Of a DNA stretch of 64,000 nt, positions 36,208 to 45,514 are shown piece by piece (position 1 is the stretch's first letter; each line of letters begins with the position of its first letter). The translations under genes were made by a program, and so were the position numbers. Under the pieces are notes generated by a model. That model saw only the letters and a list, made by a program, of their open reading frames with translations, did not search any database and was not told where the DNA came from. Origin of the DNA: Caulobacter segnis ATCC 21756 (lineage in GTDB: Bacteria; Pseudomonadota; Alphaproteobacteria; Caulobacterales; Caulobacteraceae); the NCBI RefSeq assembly GCF_000092285.1, contig NC_014100.1:2356001-2420000 (forward strand). Direction: 5' to 3'.

Positions 36208-37742
36208 TGAGTCTGGAACCCGCCTTCGACGCCTTTTCGGAAGCCTATGATTCCGGGCGGCAGCAGGTTGTCTGGACACGTCTGATCGACGATCTGGAGA
36301 CGCCGGTATCGGCCTATCTGAAGATCGCCCAGACGCGGCCCTACAGCTTCCTGTTCGAAAGCGTCGAGGGCGGCGCCTGGCGCGGTCGCTACTCGATCGT
36401 GACCATGAACCCGGACCTCGTCTGGCGCTGCCGCGGCGACCAGGCCGAGATCGCCGAGGGCGACGACATCGCCGCCGGCCGCTACACGCCGCAAGCGGGC
36501 GGCGCGCTGGACAGCCTACGTGACCTGGTGGCGCGCTCGCGCATGGAGCTGCCCAAGGGCCTGCCGCCCATGGCGGCCGGCGTGTTTGGGGCCCTCGGCT
36601 ATGACCTTGTGCGCCTCGTCGAGCGACTGCCCGACATCAACGAAGACACGCTGGGTCTGCCGGACGGGATCATGACCCGGCCGCAGATCGTCGCGATCTT
36701 CGACGCCATCGCTCAGGAGATCATCCTGACGACGGCGGTGCGGCCCAAGGCCGGCGTCTCGGCCAAGGCGGCCTACGAGGCCGCCCGTTCGCGGATCGAG
36801 ACCGTGATGGCGGACCTGCACCGCCCTCTGGCCCACGACGCGCCGCGCGCGCCCCGTGGTCCGATGGAGTTCACGACGCCGGTCAGCCGCGCCGACTATC
36901 ACCAGGTCGTGGCCAAGGCGAAGGACTACATCGCCGCCGGCGACATCTTCCAGGTCGTGGCCAGCCACCGCTTCCGCGCGCCCTTCGACCTGCCGCCGTT
37001 CGCGCTCTATCGCTCGCTGCGCCGGACCAATCCGTCGCCGTTCCTGTTCTTCCTGAACCTGGACGGTTTCCATCTCGTGGGCTCCAGCCCCGAGATCCTG
37101 GTCCGTTTGCGCGACGGCAAGATCACCATCCGCCCGATCGCCGGCACGCGTCCGCGCGGCGCGACGCCCGAGCAGGACGCGGCGCTGGAAGCCGAGCTGC
37201 TGGCCGACCCCAAGGAACGCGCCGAGCACCTGATGCTGCTGGACCTTGGCCGCAACGACGTGGGTCGCGTGGCGATGCTGAACCGCGCCGGACGCAACGC
37301 CCCGGCTGAGCGTCCGAAAGGCCCGAACGTCCGCGTGACCGAGAGCTTCAAGATCGAGCGCTACAGCCACGTCATGCACATCGTCTCGAACGTCGAGGGC
37401 ACCGCGCCCGAAGGCGTCGATCCGGTGGACGTGCTGATGGCCGCCCTGCCCGCCGGCACGCTCTCGGGCGCGCCCAAGGTCCGGGCCATGGAGATCATCG
37501 ACGAGCTGGAAGTCGAAAAACGCGGCATCGGCTACGCCGGCGCCGTCGGCTACTTCGGCGCGGACGGCTCGGTCGACACCTGCATCGTGCTGCGCACGGC
37601 GCTGGTCAAGGATGGCATGATGTACGTGCAGGCCGGCGGCGGCATCGTCGCCGACAGCGATCCGGACGGCGAATACGACGAGACCCTGCACAAGTCGCGC
37701 GCCCTCAAGCGCGCGGCCGAGGAAGCCTGGCGATTCAGCTGA
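36207..37742 (+). CDS. trpE: Anthranilate synthase component I
   Basis: Converts chorismate to anthranilate with ammonia from TrpG, the first step of tryptophan synthesis. The 511 residues have the chorismate-binding domain with EMIDELEVEKRGIGYAGAVGYFG-type motifs (IIDELEVEKRGIGYAGAVGY), the RPIAGTRPRG and LLDLGRNDVGRVA signatures, and AALPAGTLSGAPKVRAMEI. The Trp feedback site is represented by LFESVEGG near 50, as in the LLES element of feedback-inhibited enzymes. It overlaps the ppiD stop. trpG follows 340 bases later, with a small antisense gene between. Confidence 0.97.
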   Translation: MSLEPAFDAFSEAYDSGRQQVVWTRLIDDLETPVSAYLKIAQTRPYSFLFESVEGGAWRGRYSIVTMNPDLVWRCRGDQAEIAEGDDIAAGRYTPQAGGALDSLRDLVARSRMELPKGLPPMAAGVFGALGYDLVRLVERLPDINEDTLGLPDGIMTRPQIVAIFDAIAQEIILTTAVRPKAGVSAKAAYEAARSRIETVMADLHRPLAHDAPRAPRGPMEFTTPVSRADYHQVVAKAKDYIAAGDIFQVVASHRFRAPFDLPPFALYRSLRRTNPSPFLFFLNLDGFHLVGSSPEILVRLRDGKITIRPIAGTRPRGATPEQDAALEAELLADPKERAEHLMLLDLGRNDVGRVAMLNRAGRNAPAERPKGPNVRVTESFKIERYSHVMHIVSNVEGTAPEGVDPVDVLMAALPAGTLSGAPKVRAMEIIDELEVEKRGIGYAGAVGYFGADGSVDTCIVLRTALVKDGMMYVQAGGGIVADSDPDGEYDETLHKSRALKRAAEEAWRFS

Positions 37743-37757
37743 GCCTTAGGGCTGCCT

Positions 37758-37973
37758 CTAGGGACCGCCCAGTCGATCCTCGGGAAGGTGCTGAGTGACC
37801 GTCGGCGGCGCCAGCACCATCACCGTGGCGAAGCTGATCGCGCAGAACGCGGCGAAGGCCGCGGCGGCCAGGACCGGTCCCAACTTCTGGACGCGCGTCT
37901 TGGGCCGCAGCAATGCGCGGACATAGGCGACGGCGACAGCGTCCAAGGCGGAATCACGCGGGTCCATCCCCAT
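37758..37973 (-). CDS. Small single-pass membrane protein between trpE and trpG
   Basis: A 71-residue hypothetical protein on the opposite strand to the trp genes. ATG 37973 is preceded by GGAG at a normal distance and gives MGMDPRDSALDAVAVAYVRA, a basic stretch (RPKTRVQK), one clear transmembrane segment (LGPVLAAAAFAAFCAISFATVMVLA, about 37-61) and a short tail. An upstream in-frame ATG at 38045 would add residues without hydrophobic or conserved character. I do not recognise a family. It converges on trpE with 15 bases between stops. It could also be a chance frame; the ribosome-binding site and coherent topology favour a gene. Confidence 0.55.
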   Translation of the reverse strand: MGMDPRDSALDAVAVAYVRALLRPKTRVQKLGPVLAAAAFAAFCAISFATVMVLAPPTVTQHLPEDRLGGP

Positions 37974-38082
37974 ATGATGCTCCAGACCGCGTCCGCTGTA
38001 ACCGCAACTGAAAGCCGCAGGCGAAATTGGCGCTACACATTGCACCCGCTCAGGCTAGAACCGCACTTCGAAAGGCGGCGTC

Positions 38083-38679
38083 ATGATCCTCGTCATCGAT
38101 AACTACGACAGCTTCACCTACAACCTCGTCCACTATCTGAACGAGCTGGGCGCGGAGACCGAGGTGTTCCGCAACGACGCCCTGACGGTGCAGGAGGCTC
38201 TGGGCCTCAAACCCGCCGCCGTCCTTCTGTCGCCAGGCCCCAAGGCGCCGGATCAGGCGGGCATATGCCTGCCGCTACTGCGCGCCGCGCCGGAAGACCT
38301 GCCGATCCTGGGCGTCTGCCTCGGCCACCAGGCCATCGGCCAGGCCTATGGCGGCGAGGTGATCCGCGCCAAGCAGGTCATGCACGGCAAGGTCAGCAAG
38401 GTCCGCCACAACGACAAGGGCATCTTCAAGGGCCTGCCCAACCCGTTCACCGCCACCCGCTACCACAGCCTGGCCGTCCGCAAGGAAGACCTGCCGCCGG
38501 AGCTGGAAGTCACCGCCTGGACTGACGACGGCGAGATCATGGGCGTGCAGCACAAGACCCGGCCCGTGTTCGGCGTCCAATTCCACCCGGAGTCCATCGC
38601 CACCGAGGGCGGCCACCAGATGCTGGCCAACTTCATGGATCTGGCCGGCGTCAAGCGCGACGCGGCGGTCTGGGTCTAG
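38083..38679 (+). CDS. trpG: Anthranilate synthase component II (glutamine amidotransferase)
   Basis: Supplies ammonia from glutamine to TrpE. The 198 residues form a class I glutamine amidotransferase: [15 protein letters not shown] at the N-terminus, the nucleophile Cys in [15 protein letters not shown] near 80, and the His-Glu pair in [14 protein letters not shown] near 170. It might also serve aminodeoxychorismate synthase, as in other bacteria with one such subunit. It is followed by trpD after 10 bases. Confidence 0.96.
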   Translation: MILVIDNYDSFTYNLVHYLNELGAETEVFRNDALTVQEALGLKPAAVLLSPGPKAPDQAGICLPLLRAAPEDLPILGVCLGHQAIGQAYGGEVIRAKQVMHGKVSKVRHNDKGIFKGLPNPFTATRYHSLAVRKEDLPPELEVTAWTDDGEIMGVQHKTRPVFGVQFHPESIATEGGHQMLANFMDLAGVKRDAAVWV

Positions 38680-38689
38680 GTCCGCCTCT

Positions 38690-39715
38690 ATGTCCGACGC
38701 TTTCAAGCCTTTGCTGGCCAAGCTGGCCGACGGCCAGACCCTGGGCGACGAGGACGCCGAGGTGTTCTTCGCCGCCTGCCTGCGGGGCGAGCCGACCCCG
38801 GCCCAGGTCGCCGCCGCCGTGACCGCCATGCGCCTGCGCGGCGAGACCGTGGGCGAGATCGCCGCCTGCGCCCGCGCCATGCGCCGCGCCGCCGTGCACC
38901 TCGAGCACCCGTACGAGGTCATCGACGTCTGCGGCACCGGCGGCGACGGCCTCCACACCCTCAACATCTCGACCGCCGTGGGCTTCGTCGCTGCTGGCGG
39001 GGGCCTGAAGGTCGCCAAGCACGGCAACCGCGCCATCACCTCCAAGTCCGGCACCGCCGACGTGCTAACGGCCCTGGGCGTCAATATCGACGCCACGCGG
39101 GAGCAGCAGCGCCGGGCATTGGACGAGGCCGGAATCTGCTTCCTGTTCGCCCAGGCTCACCACGGCGCCATGCGCCACGTCTCGCCGATCCGCCAGGAGC
39201 TGGGCTTCCGGACGATCTTCAACCTGCTGGGCCCGCTGACCAATCCGGCCGGCGCCAAGCGGCAGGTGGTGGGCGTCTCCGCGCCCCGCTTCGTCGAGCC
39301 GATCGCCAAGGCGCTGGGCGCCCTGGGGGCCGAGCGCGCCTGGTCGGTGCACGGATCGGGCCTGGACGAGCTGACCACCACCGGCGAGACTGAGGTCGCC
39401 GAGTGGCGCGACGGGCGCATGCGTCTCTTCACGATCACGCCGGAGGCCGTCGGCCTGCCGCGCGCGGCGCTGTCGGACATCACCGGCGGCGATCCCGCCT
39501 TCAACGCCGCCGCCCTGACCCGCCTGTTCGAGGGCGAGAAGGGTCCCTACCGCGACATCGTGCTGCTGAACGCCGCCGCCGCCTTCCTGGTCGCCGACAA
39601 GGTCGAGACCCTGGTCGAGGGCATCGAACTGGCCGCCGACGTCATCGACGAGGGCCGCGCCCGCGCCGCCCTGGACGGCCTGGTGGCCGCCACCAATACG
39701 GAAATGCCCGCGTGA
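38690..39715 (+). CDS. trpD: Anthranilate phosphoribosyltransferase
   Basis: Joins anthranilate to PRPP, the second step of the pathway. The 341 residues show [18 protein letters not shown] near 80 with the PRPP-binding GTGGDG loop, [17 protein letters not shown] near 105, [22 protein letters not shown], and [15 protein letters not shown]. It is expressed from trpG-trpD-trpC and its stop overlaps the trpC start by 4 bases (GTGA). Confidence 0.98.
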   Translation: MSDAFKPLLAKLADGQTLGDEDAEVFFAACLRGEPTPAQVAAAVTAMRLRGETVGEIAACARAMRRAAVHLEHPYEVIDVCGTGGDGLHTLNISTAVGFVAAGGGLKVAKHGNRAITSKSGTADVLTALGVNIDATREQQRRALDEAGICFLFAQAHHGAMRHVSPIRQELGFRTIFNLLGPLTNPAGAKRQVVGVSAPRFVEPIAKALGALGAERAWSVHGSGLDELTTTGETEVAEWRDGRMRLFTITPEAVGLPRAALSDITGGDPAFNAAALTRLFEGEKGPYRDIVLLNAAAAFLVADKVETLVEGIELAADVIDEGRARAALDGLVAATNTEMPA

Positions 39716-40500
39716 CCGACATCCTGGCCAAGATCGCCGCCTACAAGCGCGAGGACGTCGCCGCCCGCAAGGCCGTCCGCTCGCAAGCCGATGTCGACGC
39801 CGCCGCCAAGGCCGCCTCGCCGACGCGTGGCTTCAAGGCGGCCCTGGAGACCAGGCACGCGCCCGGCAAGCTGTCACTGATCGCCGAGATCAAGAAGGCC
39901 TCGCCGTCCAAGGGCCTGATCCGTGAGGATTTCGATCCGCCGGTCCTGGCCAAGGCCTACGAGGCCGGCGGCGCGGCCTGCCTGTCGGTCCTGACGGATG
40001 GTCCCAGCTTCCAGGGGGCGGACGAATATCTGGTGGCCGCCCGCGCGGCGACCACCCTGCCCTGCATCCGCAAGGACTTCCTGGTCGATCCTTGGCAAGT
40101 GGCTGAAAGCCGCGCCCTCGGCGCCGACGCGATCCTGGTGATCCTGGCCATGATCGACGACGTCCTGGCGGCCGAGCTGATGTCCGAGGCCAAGCGCCTG
40201 GGCATGGACGCCCTGGTCGAGGTGCACGACGAGGCCGAGATGGCCCGCGCCGGCGCGCTGGGCTCGGATCTGGTCGGGATCAACAACCGCGACCTGAAGA
40301 GCTTCGTCGTCGACCTCGCCGTCACCGAACGGCTGTCGGCGCAGGCCCCGAAGGGCGCCCTCCTGGTCACCGAGAGCGGCGTCTTCACCCACGACGACGC
40401 GGTGCGGATGGAGGCGGCCGGCGCCAAGGCCATGCTGGTCGGCGAGAGCCTGATGCGGCACGCCGACGTTACGGCCGCCACCAAGACACTAATCGGCTGA
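39712..40500 (+). CDS. trpC: Indole-3-glycerol phosphate synthase
   Basis: Closes the indole ring in tryptophan synthesis. The GTG at 39712 overlaps the trpD stop; the 262-residue protein starts [20 protein letters not shown]. Typical barrel motifs are [21 protein letters not shown] with the catalytic Lys near 55, [49 protein letters not shown] and the phosphate-binding MLVGESLMR. It is not fused to TrpF. Of the pathway genes, trpF, trpB and trpA are not in the window. Confidence 0.97.
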   Translation: MTDILAKIAAYKREDVAARKAVRSQADVDAAAKAASPTRGFKAALETRHAPGKLSLIAEIKKASPSKGLIREDFDPPVLAKAYEAGGAACLSVLTDGPSFQGADEYLVAARAATTLPCIRKDFLVDPWQVAESRALGADAILVILAMIDDVLAAELMSEAKRLGMDALVEVHDEAEMARAGALGSDLVGINNRDLKSFVVDLAVTERLSAQAPKGALLVTESGVFTHDDAVRMEAAGAKAMLVGESLMRHADVTAATKTLIG

Positions 40501-40571
40501 CCATCCGGCGATGGTTGGCCCAGGACCACAGGCTCTCTAGGGTCTGGTCGCCTCGAACGAAGAGGAATCGG

Positions 40572-41435
40572 ATGCAGGCTTTCCTGACCGCGCTACGCAA
40601 CGCCACCCCCGCGCCCTTGCGACCGGCGCTCGGCCGCCTACGTCGCGCCCTGGCGCCGCCGCGCGTCTCCGCAGCGCCCGCCGAGCTCCCTGAGCCTGCT
40701 GACGTCGACGCCGTGACCGCGCCCCAGGAGCTTTGGCACCTGGTGGGCGCGGCCGACGCGGACTTCGTGCGCGTGGGCCAGGAGTTCAAGCGCCTGTTCA
40801 TCGAGGCCGGCCTGCAGCCCCACCACGCCATCCTCGACGTCGGCTGCGGCATTGGCCGCGCCGCCGCGCCGCTGGTCAACTATCTGGATGAAAACGGCCG
40901 ATACGCCGGCTTCGACGTGATGGCCGAGGCGATCGACTGGTGCAAAGCCAATATCGCCGTCGGCGACCCACGATTCGACTTCGCGCACGCCGATATGCGC
41001 AGCGATCGCTACAATCCGGCCGGATCGCAACCCGCCAGCGCCTATGTCTTCCCCTATCCGGACGCCAGCTTCGATTACGTCTGGCTGGGCTCGGTGTTCA
41101 CTCACCTGCTGGCGGCCGATCAGGCCCAGTTCGCGCGCGAGATCGCCCGGGTGCTCAAGCCGGGCGGGATCAGCATCGTCTCCTGGTATCTGATCGACGA
41201 GGAGGCCCGCGCCAACACCGGCAACGGCCAGATCGCCTTCGACTTTGTCCATCCGCTGGATGGTTGCTGGACCGCCACCCCGGACCTGCCGGAAGCCGTG
41301 ATCGGATACGACCTCGAACCGGTCCTGGCGCAATACGACGCCCTGGGACTTGAGGTGCTCAATCCGGCGCTGGGCGTCTGGCGGCGACAGCCCCTGCAGG
41401 ACCAGGACATCGTCATCGCGCGCAAACGCGCCTGA
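40572..41435 (+). CDS. Class I SAM-dependent methyltransferase of unknown substrate
   Basis: A 287-residue cytoplasmic protein with the Rossmann methyltransferase fold. Motif I is ILDVGCGIGRAAAPL near 92, post-I is the acidic AGFDVMAEAIDWC, motif II/III are DASFDYVWLGSVFTHLL and LKPGGISIVSWYLID. The first 60 residues are basic and Pro-rich. The ATG at 40572 follows GAGGAA; an in-frame ATG at 40515 adds 19 residues without motif content. It lies 71 bases after trpC and may be read with the trp genes, but nothing in it suggests a role in tryptophan synthesis. The substrate cannot be read from the sequence. Confidence 0.85.
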   Translation: MQAFLTALRNATPAPLRPALGRLRRALAPPRVSAAPAELPEPADVDAVTAPQELWHLVGAADADFVRVGQEFKRLFIEAGLQPHHAILDVGCGIGRAAAPLVNYLDENGRYAGFDVMAEAIDWCKANIAVGDPRFDFAHADMRSDRYNPAGSQPASAYVFPYPDASFDYVWLGSVFTHLLAADQAQFAREIARVLKPGGISIVSWYLIDEEARANTGNGQIAFDFVHPLDGCWTATPDLPEAVIGYDLEPVLAQYDALGLEVLNPALGVWRRQPLQDQDIVIARKRA

Positions 41436-41532
41436 AGGCTTTCGTTAAGCTTTTGATTCTTGGCGACATTTACCTATATCTCCGCCCTAGCCTTTGATTT
41501 TGCTGATGTTTTTACCCGCGAGAGGCGCAGAC

Positions 41533-41561
41533 TTGACTTTAACCCGGAACGCCTAGAGAAC
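41533..41561 (+). promoter_or_regulatory. lexA promoter with SOS box
   Basis: GAACGCCTAGAGAAC (41547-41561) is an exact match to the alphaproteobacterial LexA box GAAC-N7-GAAC. It overlaps the putative -10 (GCCTAGAG, 41551-41558) of a promoter whose -35 is TTGACT (41533-41538), with the 11-base spacing usual for Caulobacter housekeeping promoters. This gives direct autorepression of lexA, 46 bases before its start codon. Confidence 0.92.
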
Positions 41562-41606
41562 ATTCGAAAGGTTTGCGGTTTGTTCCGCGCTCCATTCGAG
41601 GTCGAG

Positions 41607-42305
41607 ATGCTCACCCGCAAGCAGCACGAATTGCTGATGTTCATCCACGAGCGGATCAAGGAGACGGGCGTCTCCCCGTCGTTCGACGAGATGAAGGAGG
41701 CCCTGGACCTGGCTTCCAAGTCCGGGATCCACCGGCTGATCACGGCCCTGGAGGAGCGTGGCTTCATCCGTCGTCTGGCCCATCGGGCCCGGGCGCTCGA
41801 AGTGGTGAAGCTGCCGCAGCAGGCCACGACCGCCGCCCCGCCGAAGGGGCGCGGCGCGTTCCGTCCGCAGGTGTTCGAAGGCGGCGGGACCCCGCCTCCG
41901 GCCGCGACGGCGCCCGCCAACGACAGCCGCGAACTGCCGATCCTGGGCCGCATCGCCGCCGGCACGCCGATCGACGCCATCCAGCATGAACGCGAGCGCC
42001 TGCCGGTGCCGGAAGCCATGTTGGGCGGCGGCGAGCACTATGTTCTCGAGGTGCAGGGGGACTCGATGATCGAGGCCGGCATCCTCGACGGCGACTACGT
42101 CATCATCAAGAAGGGCGACACCGCCACGTCGGGCGAGATCGTCGTCGCCCTGGTCGGCGAGGAAGCCACTCTCAAGCGCCTGCGCAAGAAGGGCGGCTCG
42201 ATCGCTCTGGAAGCCGCCAACCCCAAGTACGAGACCCGCATCTTTGGCCCCGACCAGGTCGAGGTCCAGGGCAAGCTGGTGGGCCTGATCCGCCGCTATC
42301 ACTGA
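41607..42305 (+). CDS. lexA: SOS repressor LexA
   Basis: Represses DNA-damage genes and cleaves itself when RecA filaments form. I start at ATG 41607 ([19 protein letters not shown], 232 residues), the conserved N-terminus; the frame runs further upstream through the promoter without homology. The winged-helix domain covers about 1-70. A Pro/Ala-rich linker of about 40 residues is followed by the cleavage site Ala118-Gly119 ([10 protein letters not shown]), the catalytic Ser153 (QGDSMIEAG) and Lys190 (EATLKRL). Its own SOS box lies 46 bases upstream and a strong terminator follows. Confidence 0.98.
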   Translation: MLTRKQHELLMFIHERIKETGVSPSFDEMKEALDLASKSGIHRLITALEERGFIRRLAHRARALEVVKLPQQATTAAPPKGRGAFRPQVFEGGGTPPPAATAPANDSRELPILGRIAAGTPIDAIQHERERLPVPEAMLGGGEHYVLEVQGDSMIEAGILDGDYVIIKKGDTATSGEIVVALVGEEATLKRLRKKGGSIALEAANPKYETRIFGPDQVEVQGKLVGLIRRYH

Positions 42306-42342
42306 GATCCAACGCCGCGAAGGGAAACAATCTCCGAAAATT

Positions 42343-42375
42343 GGCCCCGACCTCAGGCGAGGATCGGGGCCTTTT
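42343..42375 (+). terminator. Rho-independent terminator after lexA
   Basis: GGCCCCGA-CCTC-AGGC-GAGG-A-TCGGGGCC forms a long, nearly perfect stem followed by TTTT, between lexA and the convergent PEP mutase-like gene. The AAAATT ahead of it suggests partial activity on the minus strand. Confidence 0.88.
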
Positions 42376-42391
42376 CGTATCGGGGCTGGCG

Positions 42392-43147
42392 CTACAACCG
42401 CCCCTCCTCCGCCAAGCGCTTCGTCGCGGCGTCGAAACCCTTCCAGGCGGCGGCGGCCAGCGCGCCGCCCGTGCTGACCCGGCGCGCGCCCAAGGCGGCT
42501 GCGCTCGCGACCGTCATTTCGGGCCCCCAAAGCAGGACATTGACCGGCTTGGGCGCGACGGCCTGGACAACGGCCTTGATCTCTTCCGGATCGGTGACCG
42601 CCGGCGCGTAGAGGCAGTCGGCGCCGGCCTCGGCATAGGCTTTCAGGCGTTCCAGAATCTGGCCGAGATCGCGCACGCCGCGCAGGTAGCCCTCCGCGCG
42701 GCCAACCAGGACAACGTCCTCGCCCGAGGCGTCGATCGCGCGCCGCGCCGCCCTCAGCCGCTCCACGGCCGTGGGAAGGTCATAAAGGGTCGAGCCGGAC
42801 CAATCCTCGATCGAGAGGCCCGCGACGCCGGCGTCGATCGCCAGGGCCACATTCTCCGCCACGCCTTCAGGCGTATCGGAAAAGCCGTTCTCGAAATCGG
42901 CGTTCACCGGCAGGTCGGTCGCCGCGCAGAGCGCGCGCAGGTGGTCGATGACCTCGTCCCGCGTAAGTTGCCCGTCATCCTTGCCCATGGACCACGCCGC
43001 GCCAGCGCTGGTCGAGGCCAGGGCCTTGAAACCCAGCTTCTCCAGCCGGCGCGCGCTGCCGGCGTCCCAGGGATTGGGAAGCGCAAAGCAACCCTCGGCG
43101 TGCAGCGCGCGGAACGCCGCGCGGCGAGCGGAGAAGGGATTGGACAT
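42392..43147 (-). CDS. Isocitrate lyase/PEP mutase superfamily protein
   Basis: A 251-residue TIM-barrel protein of the group that breaks or rearranges C-C or P-C bonds in 2-hydroxy acids. MSNPFSARRAAFRALHA begins at ATG 43147, which has GGAG at a good distance; an ATG 6 codons upstream is possible. Metal-site residues are visible in LPVNADFENGFSD near 82, with GLSIEDWSG and VVLVGRAEGYLRG further on, and WGPEMTVASAAALGARRVS near the end. The typical catalytic Cys loop of isocitrate lyase is not seen. The substrate is unknown. It is transcribed after comEC with 36 bases between them. Confidence 0.85.
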   Translation of the reverse strand: MSNPFSARRAAFRALHAEGCFALPNPWDAGSARRLEKLGFKALASTSAGAAWSMGKDDGQLTRDEVIDHLRALCAATDLPVNADFENGFSDTPEGVAENVALAIDAGVAGLSIEDWSGSTLYDLPTAVERLRAARRAIDASGEDVVLVGRAEGYLRGVRDLGQILERLKAYAEAGADCLYAPAVTDPEEIKAVVQAVAPKPVNVLLWGPEMTVASAAALGARRVSTGGALAAAAWKGFDAATKRLAEEGRL

Positions 43148-43183
43148 GGCGACGTCTCCAGACATGAACGCTTTCCCTGACGC

Positions 43184-45400
43184 CTAGCGCTGGCCGACGT
43201 CATCCGGTGTCAGCAGGCGACTCCAAGGACGCTCGCCGCGCAAGGGCTGGGCCCAGACGATCCGCCAGCCATCCCCGCGATGGTAGAGCTCGGCGGCGCC
43301 GCCTTGGGAGAAATCCTCAGCTGTCAGCAGGACGGTGTCCTCGCACAGAGGCGGCGTGCGGACGGGCGCCGGCCCGCGGATCACCACGACCTCGCTGTTG
43401 ACACATAGGCCCGACAAGGTCTCCGCGTCGGGCGTCCCGCGGCTCCAAGCCAGCGACAGTCGCACCGGCGCGCCCAGGGCCGGCGTGCAGATCCGCTTGT
43501 CGCAGGCGTAGAGGCTCCAGGTCGCAGGGGTCAGGCCCCGCCGCCGCGCCCACAGTTCCGCTCCGAACCGCTTGGCGTCCGTCCGCAGCAGCACGGCGGC
43601 GTCGCCCGATCGCACGGCGGCCGTTGCCCCGTCGGCGGCGATCCAGGCGTCCGGCGGCACGGGTCTAGGCCAAAGCGCGACGGCAAGGGCCATGGGCGCG
43701 CCGATCCAGCGCAGCCGACCCTTCCAGAGGCAAAGGATCATCAGCCCCAGAAAGGCGATGACCAGCACCTGCGGCGGCGCGCTCGCAACGATCCTCTGTG
43801 CGCCATGGGCGTCGGCGAAGCCGTTGGCGACATCGACCATCGCGTCCACGCCCCAGCCCGCCACGGCCAGGAACGGCCCGCCGAGGCCGAAAGGCTCCAG
43901 CAGCGTGCCAATCGCCAGGAAGGGCATGATCACGAACGAGGACAGCGGTGCGACCGCCAGGTTGGCCGGAAGCCCCCATACCGCGACCCGATTGAAGTGC
44001 TGCATGGCGAACGGCGCGGTGGCCAGGCCCGCGACGAGGCTGGCGGCGACGCTGGCGGCGAGCCACGTGATCCCCGCCTGCGGCCAGCGAATCCACCAGG
44101 GCGTGGAGATCTCCTTGACCGGGCGCGGCCAGCCCTCGGCCAAAGCCACCAAGGCCGCGGTGGCGGCGAACGACATCTGGAAGCCCGGCTCGCCCGCCGT
44201 CTCGGGCTTCAAGGCCAGGATCAGCAGCGCGGCGATCGCCAGACCGTGCAGCGTGATGGCGCGCCGATCGAACAGGATGGCCAGGAAGGCGACGCTGGCC
44301 GTGATCGCGGCCCGCTCGGCTGGCGGCGGGGCGCCGGAGATCACCAGATAGCCCAGGACGGCGACGAGCCCCGCGCCGGCGGCGATCTTCTTGCCCGGCG
44401 CGCGCAACGCCAGCCACGGCCAGGCGGCGACGCCCAGGCGCACGGCGCCGAACACGAAGCCGCCGACGATCGCCATGTGCAGGCCGGAAATCGACAGGAT
44501 ATGCGCCAGGCCCGAGGCCCGCATGGCGTCGGTCTGCTCTTGGGTGATCCAGGCCTCATGCCCCGTCACCATCGCCGCGCCAATGCCACCGCTGGTGGGT
44601 CCCATGCGATCGAGGATCCGCTGCGCCAGACTCCAGCGGAAGGCGTTGACCGCCATCGCCAGGCGCAGCCGAAGCGGTGGCGGGTCCAGGCTCGCCGGCT
44701 CCATCTCGCCAATCACGAAGCCGACGCCCCCGATCGAATCGAACCAGGCGTCTCGGGCGAAGTCGTAGGATCCGGGCGCGGCCGGCGGCGGCGGCGGCCC
44801 GAGCATGGCCTTGAGACGGATCGCCTGGCCCGGCGCCGGCGTATCGCTCTCGCCGATCGTGACTCGGATCCGCCTTGGCGTTCGCTCCGCCGACAACCCT
44901 GAGATCGTGGCTGGCGCGATCAGCAGGCGAGGCCCGCCCGCGCCAGGACTGACCACATCGACGACGAAGCCGTCCACGCGGCGCACCACGCGCTCGCCGG
45001 CCATGATCGGCGCGGCGACGCGGTCGCTGCGGATCTTGGCGGCGAAGGCGCCCGCCGCGCCGAACGCCGCCAGACTGGCCAAGGCGACGAGAAGCGCCGA
45101 AGCGGCCCGGCGCCGGAGCCCCCACCACACGACTGTCAGCGCCAAGACCGTGACGCCCAGCCCCCACCAGGACGGCTCTCTTCCGGCGTCCAGATAGGCG
45201 GCCGCCCCTAACCCAAAGGCGACCGGCGTCCAGAGAAAAACCCTGGTCTCGTTGGCGCGCAACTCCGCCAAGCCGAGCGCCGCCAGGGCGCCGAGGGAGA
45301 GCCGCCTGACCGCGACGGACTTAGGGATATCGATAACTTCCGCCCCTAACACGCGGAAACCACGAGATTTTTGACAGCTTGGCCAACTTCGCCGCAGCAT
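43184..45400 (-). CDS. comEC: ComEC/Rec2-family DNA uptake channel
   Basis: The inner-membrane channel for single-stranded DNA in natural transformation. Up to 738 residues, with a DUF4131 N-terminal part (about 40-220), a Competence domain of many transmembrane helices (about 245-540, with the GHEAWITQEQTDAMRASGLAHILSISGLHM-type signature, seen as ASGLAHILSISGLHMAIVGG), and a soluble C-terminal part. That last part is in the place of the metallo-beta-lactamase domain but I cannot find the HxHxDH metal motif in it. The start is uncertain: ATG 45400 is the longest, GTG 45352 is an alternative. It is divergent from gltX and its 5' end overlaps the gltX leader. Confidence 0.88.
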   Translation of the reverse strand: MLRRSWPSCQKSRGFRVLGAEVIDIPKSVAVRRLSLGALAALGLAELRANETRVFLWTPVAFGLGAAAYLDAGREPSWWGLGVTVLALTVVWWGLRRRAASALLVALASLAAFGAAGAFAAKIRSDRVAAPIMAGERVVRRVDGFVVDVVSPGAGGPRLLIAPATISGLSAERTPRRIRVTIGESDTPAPGQAIRLKAMLGPPPPPAAPGSYDFARDAWFDSIGGVGFVIGEMEPASLDPPPLRLRLAMAVNAFRWSLAQRILDRMGPTSGGIGAAMVTGHEAWITQEQTDAMRASGLAHILSISGLHMAIVGGFVFGAVRLGVAAWPWLALRAPGKKIAAGAGLVAVLGYLVISGAPPPAERAAITASVAFLAILFDRRAITLHGLAIAALLILALKPETAGEPGFQMSFAATAALVALAEGWPRPVKEISTPWWIRWPQAGITWLAASVAASLVAGLATAPFAMQHFNRVAVWGLPANLAVAPLSSFVIMPFLAIGTLLEPFGLGGPFLAVAGWGVDAMVDVANGFADAHGAQRIVASAPPQVLVIAFLGLMILCLWKGRLRWIGAPMALAVALWPRPVPPDAWIAADGATAAVRSGDAAVLLRTDAKRFGAELWARRRGLTPATWSLYACDKRICTPALGAPVRLSLAWSRGTPDAETLSGLCVNSEVVVIRGPAPVRTPPLCEDTVLLTAEDFSQGGAAELYHRGDGWRIVWAQPLRGERPWSRLLTPDDVGQR

Positions 45401-45514
45401 GTGAAAGCGCTAGGCCTCGTGCGAACCGCCATGCTAAGACGCCCCGCCCAAGCCGCGTCGCGGCTCGCGTTTTTCGACGCCGCTTCGGCGTCCAGCCTTG
45501 CAGCCTTGAAGTCC

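Noticed and set aside
41460..41606. An N-terminal extension of LexA by 49 residues
   Set aside because: It would run through the SOS box and promoter, and the conserved LexA N-terminus starts at 41607.
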